A stretch of 64,000 nt of DNA from Pontibacter ruber (GCF_023630205.1 NZ_JALPRR010000001.1:868001-932000); one strand, 5' to 3'. Shown: positions 36,443 through 44,978, counted from the stretch's first letter. Numbers and translations: made by a program. Notes: a model not told the origin generated them from the sequence alone.

Positions 36443-37130
36443 CGAACCTGAGTTGATGGACGACCTCTCCTTGTCGGGCGAGGAGCTGCGCAAAAACCTG
36501 GAAGAGCTGGAAGTAATCAACCATTGGCTGGGCGGGCACAACGTGGTGCTCGATGCGTTGGACCAGCTTACCACTTCAGGTCATACTTTCTCCCAGCCGT
36601 TGCGCATTGCCGACATCGGCTGCGGCGGCGGCGACATGCTGCGGAAGATTGCGCAATGGGCAACCCGCAAAGGAGTACCTTTATCCCTGACAGGCATCGA
36701 CGCCAACGATTTTATGGTGCAGTATGCGCGTCAGCGCTGCCACGCTTTTCCTGAGATTGCTATAGAGCAGCACGATGTTTTTTCAGAGGAGTTCCGGCAG
36801 GAGCAGTATGATGTCGTGGTCTGCAGTCTTTTCTGCCATCATTTCACGGATGCACAACTGGTGCAAATGTTCCGCCAGCTTTACGCGCAAGCCAACCTTG
36901 CGGTAATCGTAAATGATTTGCACCGGCATTGGTTTGCCTACTATTCCATCAAGTACATCACCGCCCTTTTCTCCGGATCAAGCCTGGTCAGGAATGATGC
37001 GCCGCTGTCGGTATGGCGTGCGTTTAAACGTCATGAATTACAAAAGCTGGTAAATCAGGCGCAGATCAGTAGGTATAAACTGCGGTGGATGTGGGCCTTC
37101 CGGTGGCAATTGCTGCTAAGCAAAGTATAG
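36423..37130 (+). CDS. Class I SAM-dependent methyltransferase of the PKS cluster
   Basis: 235 residues with a Rossmann-like SAM site (LRIADIGCGGGDMLRKI, LTGIDANDFMVQYAR, IEQHDVFSEEF, VVVCSLFCHHF). The ATG at 36423 lies within the last codons of the PKS gene (20-base overlap); ATG 36456 is an alternative start without overlap. The overlap and partner make methylation of the polyketide (O- or C-) the most likely task. No transmembrane helices are evident, though the C-terminus is hydrophobic and basic (YKLRWMWAFRWQLLLSKV) and could touch the membrane. Confidence 0.88.
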   Translation: MLKQRSNEPELMDDLSLSGEELRKNLEELEVINHWLGGHNVVLDALDQLTTSGHTFSQPLRIADIGCGGGDMLRKIAQWATRKGVPLSLTGIDANDFMVQYARQRCHAFPEIAIEQHDVFSEEFRQEQYDVVVCSLFCHHFTDAQLVQMFRQLYAQANLAVIVNDLHRHWFAYYSIKYITALFSGSSLVRNDAPLSVWRAFKRHELQKLVNQAQISRYKLRWMWAFRWQLLLSKV

Positions 37131-37144
37131 CTCTGTTTCCGAAC

Positions 37145-37170
37145 ATTTATACCTTAGGAAGGGTATAAAT
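37145..37170. repeat. Short hairpin after the PKS-methyltransferase operon
   Basis: 9-base arms atttatacc (37145-37153) and ggtataaat (37162-37170). It could be a weak terminator or a regulatory site of the next gene; no T-run follows. Confidence 0.35.
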
Positions 37171-37195
37171 TATACTTACCAGAACCCCTTACCTC

Positions 37196-37408
37196 ATGAG
37201 TAAAAGCACGCTTAATTTCTGGATCTTTTTCGTCATCTCGCTTATACTTTCTGCCGTCGCCATTGCCGTCTTTTTCAAAGTGGTCAAGGTGGTTATTTTC
37301 CTGATCCTGATGCTGGCCCTTGCGCCGGTCATCTACATCCTGCTCAAGTTGGTGTTTCCGGGCAGAAAGCCGGGAGATCGGGGCGACAAGCTGAAGATGC
37401 GGCACTAG
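37196..37408 (+). CDS. Small two-helix membrane protein, unknown function
   Basis: 70 residues: two closely packed hydrophobic helices (about 8-28 and 31-52) and a basic hydrophilic tail (FPGRKPGDRGDKLKMRH) expected to lie in the cytoplasm. No family is recognised. It starts 65 bases after the methyltransferase gene on the same strand and may belong to that transcript. Convergent with the deacetylase-like gene with only 9 bases between. Confidence 0.55.
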   Translation: MSKSTLNFWIFFVISLILSAVAIAVFFKVVKVVIFLILMLALAPVIYILLKLVFPGRKPGDRGDKLKMRH

Positions 37409-37417
37409 GTTTATGCG

Positions 37418-38320
37418 TTAAAAGAAGATGTGCTGCGCCAGGCGGAAGGTGTTGGCGTGCGCCTCTACGATGTGCGCGATCTGCTGGGAATAGCCGCCGC
37501 CCATACTTACCGTAACCGGCAGGTTATTCCGGGAGCACAGCTCCAGCACAAGCCGGTCGCGCTCCTTGCAGCCTTCAATGCTCATGCCCAGTTTCCCGAG
37601 CTTGTCGGTAGCCAGCACATCCACCCCCGACTGAAAAAACACGAACTCCGGCTCTTGCTCCTGAAGCAGGCGCGGCAAGGTATCAGATAGCAGTTTCAGG
37701 TAAGTTTTGTCGTCGGTGCCTTCGGCCAGCGGTATGTCTAAGTCTGATTTCTCTTTATGGAACGGATAGTTGTGCCCGCAGTGCATACTGAAGGTAAACA
37801 CCCGCGGCTCTTCCTGAAATATCTGCGCCGTGCCGTTTCCCTGGTGCACATCCAGGTCTACGACCAGTATCTTTTTTACATCTTTATACTTGAGCAGGAA
37901 ATTGGCGGCAATGGCAATGTCGTTGAGCAGGCAAAAGCCCTCGCCCCTGTCGGTAAAGGCGTGGTGGGTGCCTCCGGCAATGTTCATCCCGATGCCATAC
38001 TCCAGCGCAAACAACGAGGCCTGCAAGGTGCCGTTCATGATCACGACCTCGCGGTTGATGAGCTGCTCGGAATGTGGGAAACCGGTTTTCCTGATCTCGG
38101 AGGACGTGAGCTGCAGGTTGCTCAGCCGTTTCCAGTAGGTGGCGTCGTGGGTATCAAGTATGAATTGCTCGGAGAGCGGCTCCGGCGCAAACAGGTTATC
38201 TGTGGTGATGGTGCCTTCGTAAAGCAGTTGTTCGGGCAACAGGTCATACTTGGCCATCGGGAAGCGGTGACCTTCGGGCAGGGAGTGGGCGAAAACTTCG
38301 GTCCAGGCAATTTTCAACAT
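37418..38320 (-). CDS. Histone-deacetylase-family protein (AcuC/HDAC-like amidohydrolase)
   Basis: 300 residues with the arginase/HDAC fold. His-His pair (119-120) in AGGTHHAF, zinc ligands Asp157 and His159 in DLDVHQGNG and Asp239 in GVDVLATDKLG, and the loop SMGGGYS are intact, so it should be an active zinc deacetylase. Bacterial members act on acetylated lysine, acetoin-pathway acetyl-CoA synthetase, polyamines or other acetyl groups; no neighbour reveals the substrate. The gene is alone, with a TAGCTTTG promoter element 4 bases upstream of the ATG. Confidence 0.92.
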   Translation of the reverse strand: MLKIAWTEVFAHSLPEGHRFPMAKYDLLPEQLLYEGTITTDNLFAPEPLSEQFILDTHDATYWKRLSNLQLTSSEIRKTGFPHSEQLINREVVIMNGTLQASLFALEYGIGMNIAGGTHHAFTDRGEGFCLLNDIAIAANFLLKYKDVKKILVVDLDVHQGNGTAQIFQEEPRVFTFSMHCGHNYPFHKEKSDLDIPLAEGTDDKTYLKLLSDTLPRLLQEQEPEFVFFQSGVDVLATDKLGKLGMSIEGCKERDRLVLELCSRNNLPVTVSMGGGYSQQIAHIVEAHANTFRLAQHIFF

Positions 38321-38324
38321 AGCA

Positions 38325-38332
38325 CAAAGCTA
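38325..38332 (-). promoter_or_regulatory. TAnnTTTG element next to the HDAC-like gene
   Basis: TAGCTTTG on the minus strand, 4 bases from ATG 38320. If used, the transcript would be leaderless or nearly so. Confidence 0.35.
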
Positions 38333-38504
38333 ACAATTAAACGGCCGCCATAGTTTATGCTTTTCTGCCGCAGCAAACACGTACACCAAAGCACAACTAA
38401 AAGAGTGCAATTCAGGAAAGACACAAAAGGCTAATTGAAATATTCACAAAAGTGAATAAATACAGGACCAAGCCCTTAAATCGATCCGTTTTGATGGTTA
38501 TACT

Positions 38505-38551
38505 TGTGGAAAACTGTGGATAACTTTGTTGATTACGACAGTTTATCCACG
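38505..38551. promoter_or_regulatory. Cluster of three DnaA-box-like 9-mers (possible replication origin element)
   Basis: TGTGGAAAA (38505-38513), TGTGGATAA (38515-38523; exact reverse complement of consensus TTATCCACA) and TTATCCACG (38543-38551, inverted, one mismatch). The first two are exactly 10 bases apart. A 36-base A/T-rich stretch lies about 50 bases further right. Confidence 0.5.
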
Positions 38552-38838
38552 TCCGCTTGTGAATTTGCTGTTAATAGTGTCTAATTCACCTGTCATTATC
38601 CTATAACAGATTAATAAAGTATAAATACAGTAATATAGCCGTTTTTACACCAGTTTTAAGCAATTTGGGAGACTCAACTCCTTTCTGCCAGGCATTTCTT
38701 TCGGATAAGGCACAATTGCTGCCGGAACATTGTAACCTTCCTATATAGAATCCGCTATACACTCTCATATTTACTACAATACAATAATTCAGATCCTGAA
38801 CAGGGAGCATCATACCCTGACCAACCAACTAAACCATC

Positions 38839-39468
38839 ATGAAAAGATTATTTATACTTGTATTCCTGCTGGCAGTATCCACTGCGAGCTTTGCACAACT
38901 TGAGGGGCCCAATGCCCAGCCGGTAAACCATAACCTTCTAAACGGAAGCGACGCCACCAACGATGGTTTTGGCTTTAAAGGTGGAGCAAACTTCGCCAGC
39001 ATGTCCGGCAGCGATAAAAACTTGCTGGGCAGCATCAGCGGCATTACGAGCTTCCATGCCGGTGCCTTCGCACAATTCGCCTTTAACAACTTTTTCTCGC
39101 TACAGCCGGAGGTACTGTATTCACGCAAAGGTTACGAGCGCAGCGACTCCACTTTCCGCTTCGACTACCTGGAGGTGCCGCTTTTAGCTGTCTTCAACAT
39201 CACGCAAAACGTAAGCGTGCACTTCGGGCCGCAGGCAAGTGTAATGATATCAGCAAAAGAAGAAGACAAGGAGATTGACCTGGAGCCATTCAATACATTT
39301 GACTACGGGATAGCAGCCGGCGGAGAGGCGCGAATCAGCCGTTTCCGGCTGGGTGCACGCTACAACCTGGGCCTTGCCGACCTGCGGAACCAAGATACAC
39401 TGGAGCAGAAAATAAACCAGGACATCAAGCACGGCGTGTTCCAGGTATACCTGAGCGTCGGCTTCTAA
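38839..39468 (+). CDS. PorT-like outer-membrane beta-barrel protein
   Basis: 209 residues with a signal peptide (MKRLFILVFLLAVSTASFA) and an eight-stranded-type barrel: FGFKGGANFASMSG, HAGAFAQFAFNNFFSLQPEVLYSRKGYER, YLEVPLLAVFNI, VHFGPQASVMIS, FDYGIAAGGEARI, LGARYNLGLADL, FQVYLSVGF. This pattern is the PorT-like/outer-membrane-barrel family found in large numbers in Bacteroidota. Despite the family name, members are not all part of the T9SS; the role here is unknown. Followed by a very strong terminator. Confidence 0.85.
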   Translation: MKRLFILVFLLAVSTASFAQLEGPNAQPVNHNLLNGSDATNDGFGFKGGANFASMSGSDKNLLGSISGITSFHAGAFAQFAFNNFFSLQPEVLYSRKGYERSDSTFRFDYLEVPLLAVFNITQNVSVHFGPQASVMISAKEEDKEIDLEPFNTFDYGIAAGGEARISRFRLGARYNLGLADLRNQDTLEQKINQDIKHGVFQVYLSVGF

Positions 39469-39481
39469 ACCAACTTCCACC

Positions 39482-39524
39482 ACCAATGCAAAAGGAGCCC
39501 ATGAGGCTCCTTTTGCATTGGTAC
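39482..39524 (+). terminator. Hairpin terminator after the PorT-like gene
   Basis: Perfect 18-bp stem (39482-39499 with 39505-39522) and a 5-base loop; the TTTT tract lies inside the 3' arm. Confidence 0.85.
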
Positions 39525-39948
39525 AAAGTCTAAAGCTCCAGTTTATACTTTGCAGCGCTTTTATAAAGAAGGATAATCGTACAAAACCGAAGCATTGTAC
39601 CTGGAAAGCAGTGCCGCTTTGTAGGTTGAGCTGCTGATAAAAGTCCGAAACCTTCCCTTTCCGGCCTGTGTGATCAGAACAGACTATGGGCTAATCGTAA
39701 AGATCATCTTTAATAGGCGTACAAAAGGGATCTCACCTAAGGCTCTGACACATGACGGGGCAACAAAATAATTCATCCAATTGTAAACATAGGTTTAGGG
39801 ATGACCATTAAACCGCAACGCTCTAAACTACAGACACATACTTCAAAACCAGCTGCCATACCTCCTCACCCGTGGTAACAAATTAGTACAGTTTTATGCT
39901 AAACTCACCCGCTGTACGTTCCTACACAAACCATTTAAGTACAAAATC
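39525..39948. other. Gene-free intergenic stretch
   Basis: About 420 bases with short broken frames only. No promoter, RNA or repeat was recognised except a TTTATACTTTG at 39541-39551. Confidence 0.4.
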
Positions 39949-40491
39949 ATGAGAAAATACCTTTGCCTGCTACCCTTGCTGCTTTCCGGCTTTGCCGCCA
40001 GCGCACAGGGTAATGCCCTTCTGACTTTTAACCTGCGGCAGGCAGAGACGCTTCGAATAGGCATGCTGGTGCTGGGCTTATGGGCTATTCTTAACATTGT
40101 AGTAGGCAGCTTTAAGCTAACCAAGACCTCTCGTAGCAAGCGCTTCTTTCACCAGATGAACATTTACTGGAACATCGTGAACCTGTGCATTGCGGGTGCT
40201 TCGCTGTACTTTCTGATGTCGGAGGATGTAACGATACGAACATTGGCGGAGAGCGTACGCATGCATGCTTCTTATAAAAAGATACTCTACCTGGCCATCG
40301 GTCTTGATGCTGCCTTCATTATGTTGGGTTCCTACCTGGTGGAGCGCTCCCGTAACTCACCTAAAATTGAGCAGCTCCAGGGTTGGGGCCGATCCATTGT
40401 AATGCAGGGCGTGTTTCTGCTGATACTGGACGTGACGCTTGCTACGCTGCTGGAGCTGCCATCCGAACAACTCTTCCAACTGATCCGCTGA
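39949..40491 (+). CDS. Hypothetical membrane protein with signal peptide and four helices
   Basis: 180 residues. A cleavable-looking signal peptide (MRKYLCLLPLLLSGFAASAQ) is followed by hydrophobic segments at about 38-56 (GMLVLGLWAILNIVVGSF), 73-89, 112-128 and 148-166. The loop KLTKTSRSKRFFHQMN is basic. I recognise no functional family; the architecture recurs as conserved hypothetical proteins in Bacteroidota. Monocistronic, closed by a bidirectional terminator. Confidence 0.65.
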   Translation: MRKYLCLLPLLLSGFAASAQGNALLTFNLRQAETLRIGMLVLGLWAILNIVVGSFKLTKTSRSKRFFHQMNIYWNIVNLCIAGASLYFLMSEDVTIRTLAESVRMHASYKKILYLAIGLDAAFIMLGSYLVERSRNSPKIEQLQGWGRSIVMQGVFLLILDVTLATLLELPSEQLFQLIR

Positions 40492-40497
40492 TAAAAG

Positions 40498-40540
40498 AAA
40501 ACAGCCGCCCCAGCTTTTACAGTTGAGGCGGCTGTTTTTA
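40498..40540. terminator. Bidirectional hairpin terminator
   Basis: 11-bp stem aaacagccgcc (40498-40508) with ggcggctgttt (40527-40537); A-run before and T-run after; between convergent genes. Confidence 0.85.
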
Positions 40541-40552
40541 TGCCTGGGTTGC

Positions 40553-41110
40553 TTAGCGGTCGTGACGGCCTTCGGCAAATTCCTCAATCATTTTACGATT
40601 GAAAGCAGGCAGATCGCCTGGGTTCCGGCTTGTTACCAGCCCGTTGTCTACTACTACTTCTTCGTCTACCCAGTCGGCGCCAGCATTTTTCAGGTCTGTT
40701 TTCAGCGTGTGGTAGCTGGTCATTCGGCGGCCTTTCACTTTACCGGTCTCTATCAGCGTCCAGGGGCCGTGGCAGATGGAAGCGACCGGCTTGCCTGCTT
40801 CCAGGAACTTGTTTACAAAGGCCACGGCATCTTTGTTGGCGCGCAGGTTATCGGGGTTCATTACGCCACCCGGCAACAAAAGCCCGTCGTAGTTATCGGC
40901 ATTCACGTCGGCCAGGTGCTTGTCTACTTTAAAGGTCTCGCCCCACTCGGTATGGTTCCAGCCTTTGATCTCGTTCTTCTTGTTTGGCGAGATAAGGTGC
41001 GTTTCGGCTCCCTGCTCTTCCAGCGCCTTTCTCGGATCAGTCAGTTCTACCTGCTCAAATCCTTCTTCTACTAGTATCGCGATCTTCTTTCCTTGCAGTT
41101 TGTCAGCCAT
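40553..41110 (-). CDS. DJ-1/PfpI-family protein (YhbO-type protease/deglycase-like)
   Basis: 185 residues with the class I glutamine-amidotransferase-like fold. Nucleophile-elbow Cys113-His114 in ASICHGPW, conserved Glu16 in VEEGFEQVE, GLLLPGGVMNPDNLR and the ITSRNPGDLPAF-type ending (LVTSRNPGDLPAFN) place it in the PfpI/YhbO branch. Members are linked to oxidative and carbonyl stress; glyoxalase or deglycase activity has been reported and debated. Cytoplasmic. Monocistronic. Confidence 0.92.
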   Translation of the reverse strand: MADKLQGKKIAILVEEGFEQVELTDPRKALEEQGAETHLISPNKKNEIKGWNHTEWGETFKVDKHLADVNADNYDGLLLPGGVMNPDNLRANKDAVAFVNKFLEAGKPVASICHGPWTLIETGKVKGRRMTSYHTLKTDLKNAGADWVDEEVVVDNGLVTSRNPGDLPAFNRKMIEEFAEGRHDR

Positions 41111-41294
41111 AGTTTATTTGTTTTGAGTTCTACATACGGTTGCCTTAAACTAACGCGCAGCGGGGAGAATGGTTAGCGGTACTTACCTCTTAGCTGATGC
41201 ACCAAATGCATGAGTCAGCAGCTGGGCAGATTCTCGGCAAATTCCTATCTTTACCTACTCACAATACCACACCACCACAATCCGTTACCTTATT

Positions 41295-41792
41295 ATGACT
41301 CAACGCCTTACTTTACTGTTTGCTATACTTGCACTTGTAATAGCTGCCTTTTCTACAGCATCCGCACAGGAAGTGAAAGTGGTGAAATTCGCAGAACTGG
41401 AGAAACTGCGACAGCAGCCGCACGATACGCTGTATGTAGTCAATTTCTGGGCGACCTGGTGCAAGCCCTGTATCAAGGAGCTGCCCTACTTTGAGGCGGT
41501 AAACAAGCAGTACCAGGGCCAGCCGGTGCAGGTGGTGCTGGTAAGTATGGATGCCCCGCAGGACCTGGAAAAGCGCGTGCACCCGTTTGTGCAGAAGCGG
41601 GCGCTGCAGTCGCGGTTGCTGCTGCTCGACGAAACGGACCCCAACAGCTGGATAGACCGGCTGGAGCCGAAATGGTCGGGGGCAATACCGGCTACCATGC
41701 TTTTCAACAACAAGCGCAAACAGTATGAGTTTGTAGAGCGTGAGCTCTCGGAGGAAGAACTGCAGAAACTGATTGTAAAGTATAAACCATAA
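41295..41792 (+). CDS. Exported TlpA-type thioredoxin-like protein
   Basis: 165 residues. Signal peptide (MTQRLTLLFAILALVIAAFSTASA), then a thioredoxin fold with active site WCKPC (Cys56, Cys59) in NFWATWCKPCIKELPYF and the cis-Pro region GAIPATMLF. It should act in the periplasm as a thiol-disulfide reductase. The next gene, also an exported thioredoxin-fold protein, starts 9 bases later, so the pair is an operon for envelope thiol redox. Confidence 0.93.
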   Translation: MTQRLTLLFAILALVIAAFSTASAQEVKVVKFAELEKLRQQPHDTLYVVNFWATWCKPCIKELPYFEAVNKQYQGQPVQVVLVSMDAPQDLEKRVHPFVQKRALQSRLLLLDETDPNSWIDRLEPKWSGAIPATMLFNNKRKQYEFVERELSEEELQKLIVKYKP

Positions 41793-41801
41793 CCTTGTAC
41801 T

Positions 41802-42434
41802 ATGAAAAAGATTAAATTACCTCTGATCTACATGGTTTGCCTGCTGCTGGCAGGCTTCCTGATGGCAGCCACACCTGCCGGAAACACCGGCTACCAGGTA
41901 GGCGACACGGCCCGCGATTTTGAGTTGAAGAACGTAGATGGCAAGATGGTATCGCTGAGCGATTATGAAAACGCCCAGGGCTTTATCGTTACCTTTACCT
42001 GCAACTCCTGCCCATACTCTGTAGCGTACGAAGACCGCCTCATTGCGCTGCACAACAAGTATGCGCCAAAAGGCTACCCGGTCATTGCCATCAACCCGAA
42101 CGATGCCGCTGTCTCTCCGGAAGATTCGTATGCAAACATGCAGCAGCGGGCAAAAGAAAAAGGCTTTCCGTTCCCGTACCTGCACGACGAAACACAGGAA
42201 ATAACAAAAGCTTACGGCGCCACACGCACCCCGCATCTGTATATTTTGAAGAAGGGTGAGAACGGCATGTACAAAGTTGCCTACATCGGCACCATCGACG
42301 ACAACTCCCGCGATCCGAAGCAGGTGCAGAAACGCTATGCAGAGGCCGCGTTAAACGATATGATCGCCGGTGATCAGGTAAAGCAGCCCAACACCAAGGC
42401 CATTGGCTGTACCATCAAATGGAAAGAAGCTTAA
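41802..42434 (+). CDS. Exported thioredoxin-fold/peroxiredoxin-like protein (AhpC/TSA type)
   Basis: 210 residues. Signal or anchor helix (about 5-24), then an AhpC/TSA-like domain (GDTARDFELKNVDGKMVSLSDY) with TFTCNSCPYSVAYEDRLIAL; the CNSC pair is Cys67/Cys70. Further family features are NPNDAAVSPEDSYANMQQRAKE and YGATRTPHLYIL with cis-Pro. The CxxC arrangement and long insert match the 'redoxin family' proteins common in Bacteroidota, probably periplasmic thiol oxidoreductases or peroxidases. A Cys near the C-terminus (IGCTIKW) could be a resolving residue. Confidence 0.88.
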   Translation: MKKIKLPLIYMVCLLLAGFLMAATPAGNTGYQVGDTARDFELKNVDGKMVSLSDYENAQGFIVTFTCNSCPYSVAYEDRLIALHNKYAPKGYPVIAINPNDAAVSPEDSYANMQQRAKEKGFPFPYLHDETQEITKAYGATRTPHLYILKKGENGMYKVAYIGTIDDNSRDPKQVQKRYAEAALNDMIAGDQVKQPNTKAIGCTIKWKEA

Positions 42435-42473
42435 TGTCCACAGTAGTTAGGCACACTAGCGAACAGATTATAC

Positions 42474-42851
42474 TTATACTTTCTTCTTAGAATCGGCCGG
42501 CAGTGGCAAACCTGAGGGGTTTACACTGCCGGCTGCTTTTTTTGCCTCCGCCAGGTGCCGCACATGCTTCTTTCCTGCCTCGCGTGCCTCCACTTCATAC
42601 TTGTTGTTGTAGTATCCCACACGCATCGACTCCCGCAGGTATAGCCATAAAAAGCGTACATAGCCATGCTCCTGAAATTGCCTGATGTGGCACAGCTCAT
42701 GCGCTACCCAGCCTTCGTCCCGCAGAAATGTTTCCCGGTCCACACCACTTAAATGGATCTGCTTTCCAAGCACCATGGCCACGTTGCCACTCTTCAGTAC
42801 CATGCGGGCAATACGGGCAAAAAAAGAACGCTCTACAATTTTAAAATCCAT
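42474..42851 (-). CDS. Small DUF4157-like putative metallopeptidase
   Basis: 125 residues. HELCH (His51-Glu52, His55) in EGWVAHELCHIRQFQEHG is a zincin-type motif; the surrounding RFLWLYLRESMRVGYYNNKYEVEAR pattern, with a possible third ligand Glu in the EVEAR segment, is what is seen in short DUF4157-like proteins of Bacteroidota. No signal peptide is present. Whether it is proteolytic is unknown. ATG 42851 is taken as start because it begins the conserved domain; an open extension to 42908 lacks family features. Convergent with the redoxin gene. Confidence 0.7.
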   Translation of the reverse strand: MDFKIVERSFFARIARMVLKSGNVAMVLGKQIHLSGVDRETFLRDEGWVAHELCHIRQFQEHGYVRFLWLYLRESMRVGYYNNKYEVEAREAGKKHVRHLAEAKKAAGSVNPSGLPLPADSKKKV

Positions 42852-43144
42852 CTTTTTATACTTCTGTAATTGGACTCTTACTAATTTATATCCTCCGCTT
42901 ACCAGCACAATGCATGCCCAACCATACTAAATTAAGGGCAGAAGCGTTCGGATTGTGTGCCAAGAGAGAGCAGCTAAAAATTTGCACATTAAATATTTGT
43001 ACTTATTTTTACCCCCTGTTGCTGTTCGGCAACATTAAAACACGGTGCAAACAGGCTTATTTAGTACAAATCTGAGCTCCTGTTGGCCAGCAAAAAGGTG
43101 AAACTGTTTTCCCGCTGTGCCGGGACTGTAACAAGCTAAACCCT

Positions 43145-43750
43145 ATGATAAAAGCAATAATACTGAGCGTACTTGCCGTCTCGTCGCTCCTTCTCTCCTA
43201 CTTCTACGAAGTAACCCCGGCAGATGCTGAGCCGGCAACTACAACAGCCATCAGCCCTTACGCCATCAACTCCGGCGAAGACATGGCCAAAGCCATGAAG
43301 CTGAAAGCACCCGCAACCTACAAAGACACCCTCTTTTACGAATACTACTCCCAGACGCTTGGCCTGCGCTTCGACTACAACGAAGACAAAGAACTTATCG
43401 AAACGGTAACCGACTGGATTGGCACTCCTTACCGCTACGGCAGCAGCTCTAAAAGAGGCACCGATTGCTCCGGCTTTGTTACCAGCGTTTTCCGCGAAGT
43501 ATACGGCATCGACCTGAGCCGCAGTTCCCGCTCCATGTTCGGCGACGTGAAGCGCATCAAAAAAGACAGCATTCAGACCGGTGACCTGGTGTTCTTCCGC
43601 CGCAGTCCCAAGCAACCTATCTTCCACGTAGGCATCTACCTGAAAGACAATAAATTTGTGCACTCGGCCACCAATGGCGGTGTAATGGTCAGCTCCCTGA
43701 AAGAACCCTACTACCGCAATTACTACTACGCCGCCGGCCGTATCGACTAA
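43145..43750 (+). CDS. NlpC/P60-family cell-wall endopeptidase
   Basis: 201 residues. N-terminal hydrophobic segment (about 3-20) as signal or anchor, a linker, and an NlpC/P60 domain from about 85 with catalytic Cys108 (GTDCSGFVTSVF), His161 (FHVGIYL) and a third polar residue His173 (KFVHSATNGGVMVS). These enzymes cut within peptide stems of peptidoglycan, typically D-Glu-gamma-meso-DAP bonds. Likely a periplasmic hydrolase for wall turnover. Monocistronic, followed by a hairpin terminator. Confidence 0.93.
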   Translation: MIKAIILSVLAVSSLLLSYFYEVTPADAEPATTTAISPYAINSGEDMAKAMKLKAPATYKDTLFYEYYSQTLGLRFDYNEDKELIETVTDWIGTPYRYGSSSKRGTDCSGFVTSVFREVYGIDLSRSSRSMFGDVKRIKKDSIQTGDLVFFRRSPKQPIFHVGIYLKDNKFVHSATNGGVMVSSLKEPYYRNYYYAAGRID

Positions 43751-43782
43751 GTATACTCCGGAACAAAATTCATACTTTACAA

Positions 43783-43818
43783 GAAGGCCTTGCACCATGG
43801 TGGCAGGGCCTTTTTATT
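43783..43818 (+). terminator. Intrinsic terminator after the NlpC/P60 gene
   Basis: Imperfect stem aaggcc-ttgcacc/ggtggca-gggcctt (about 43784-43812), followed by TTTTTATTT. Confidence 0.75.
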
Positions 43819-43973
43819 TGCTGCCGGGTACAACAATTTTACTCCTGCAAAGTATAGGAAGGTTGCTGTGAGTTAACCAACTTGCACCCGATTTCGCTGC
43901 GTAAAGGGATGCCTGAACCCCTTATCCGGCTATACAACCTACAAACAGAACAAGCACAAGCACGTACACTATT

Positions 43974-44516
43974 ATGGAGAATCAGCAACCTGAAGGGAAA
44001 AATGTAGCACAGAGCCCGCTGTTTAAGAAGATACTTGAAAAAGCGGAGAAGTACCTGAAACACCCAAAGCAGGTAACTGTGCTTCTGAACGACGCCTTCA
44101 AAAAAGCCACTGCCAAAAAGAACCTGGGCACACTGGCCGGCGAGGCATGGGAAAACCTGCAACTGCTGTCGCGCATGATCAAGGCGGCAATGTCAGGAGA
44201 GTATAAAGGCATACCCAACACAACGATAGTAGGAGGCATTGCCGTTATCATTTACTTCCTTACTCCCATCGACCTGATTCCGGATATTATTCCGGTAATA
44301 GGTCTGCTGGACGACGCCAGCCTGCTGGCCTGGTTTATGACCAGCATCAAGTCGGAGCTGGACAGGTTCAAAGAGTGGGAACAAACTAAAATGGCGCAGG
44401 AGCGGGCAACCCCGCACGTAGATCCGCTTCATCATGCTGATAGCTCCTTTGGAACGCCCAAGTATAGCAACCAGCCGGAAGGCTCGGTGCACCTGGGCCA
44501 GGGTGAGAACATTTAA
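43974..44516 (+). CDS. YkvA-family protein (DUF1232)
   Basis: 180 residues. The central DUF1232 block GGIAVIIYFLTPIDLIPDIIPVIGLLDDASLLAWFM (about 85-120) contains two hydrophobic helices with the family's TPIDLIPD motif. The N-terminal third is basic and helical; the C-terminus is hydrophilic. The function of YkvA proteins is not settled; they are thought to be membrane-associated. A small hydrophilic protein gene follows 18 bases later. Confidence 0.85.
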   Translation: MENQQPEGKNVAQSPLFKKILEKAEKYLKHPKQVTVLLNDAFKKATAKKNLGTLAGEAWENLQLLSRMIKAAMSGEYKGIPNTTIVGGIAVIIYFLTPIDLIPDIIPVIGLLDDASLLAWFMTSIKSELDRFKEWEQTKMAQERATPHVDPLHHADSSFGTPKYSNQPEGSVHLGQGENI

Positions 44517-44534
44517 CTAAACGCAGGAGCACGT

Positions 44535-44780
44535 ATGAAAGCAGAAGAAAAAGATCCGAAAAAGCCTGATACTACCAAAGGCAAAAAAGGGGACACCATG
44601 CAGAACGAAACCCCGGAAGGCCACAAGCCACATGGGCATACATCGCAGGGGCATACCACAGAAGGCGAAGGCTCTGCCACCAGCAGCAAGGAACCAACCT
44701 TGCGCGGCTCTACCACCGACAGCAGCCGGGTGCATAAAAACCCGCACGACGACATGCCAACGGGCGGTAACATCCGCTAG
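44535..44780 (+). CDS. Small hydrophilic disordered protein
   Basis: 81 residues rich in Lys, Thr, His, Gly, Glu and Ser (KPHGHTSQGHTTEGEG), with no hydrophobic segment. No family recognised; it resembles short stress-related hydrophilic proteins in composition. It follows the DUF1232 gene by 18 bases and precedes a terminator, so it is probably expressed with it. Start ATG 44535; only one Met lies further in. Confidence 0.5.
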   Translation: MKAEEKDPKKPDTTKGKKGDTMQNETPEGHKPHGHTSQGHTTEGEGSATSSKEPTLRGSTTDSSRVHKNPHDDMPTGGNIR

Positions 44781-44802
44781 GTTAACGTACTTTATACTTT
44801 AG

Positions 44803-44832
44803 AAACAGGCTGCCCGTGGCAGCCTGTTTTGC
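44803..44832 (+). terminator. Intrinsic terminator after the DUF1232 pair
   Basis: Perfect 12-bp stem aaacaggctgcc (44803-44814) with ggcagcctgttt (44818-44829), 3-base loop, preceded by TTTATACTTT. Confidence 0.85.
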
Positions 44833-44978
44833 TTTCAACTATTTCACTTTTTACAGAACATCAGCCGGCCTTCTTCCAGCTTCTAAAGCTCAAATTTACC
44901 CTTCTCAGGCCTGAAATATAGAACAATTTAAATACATAAATTTAAATAATTCATGATAAAACCTTTAGCAACAGTAGT

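Larger units (their letters stand above)
38321..38838. other. Intergenic region with DnaA-box cluster, no gene
   Basis: 518 bases, A+T-rich, between divergently oriented genes. No open frame of merit was seen. It contains the DnaA-box-like group at 38505-38551 followed by A/T-rich DNA (for example 38595-38640). Confidence 0.5.
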
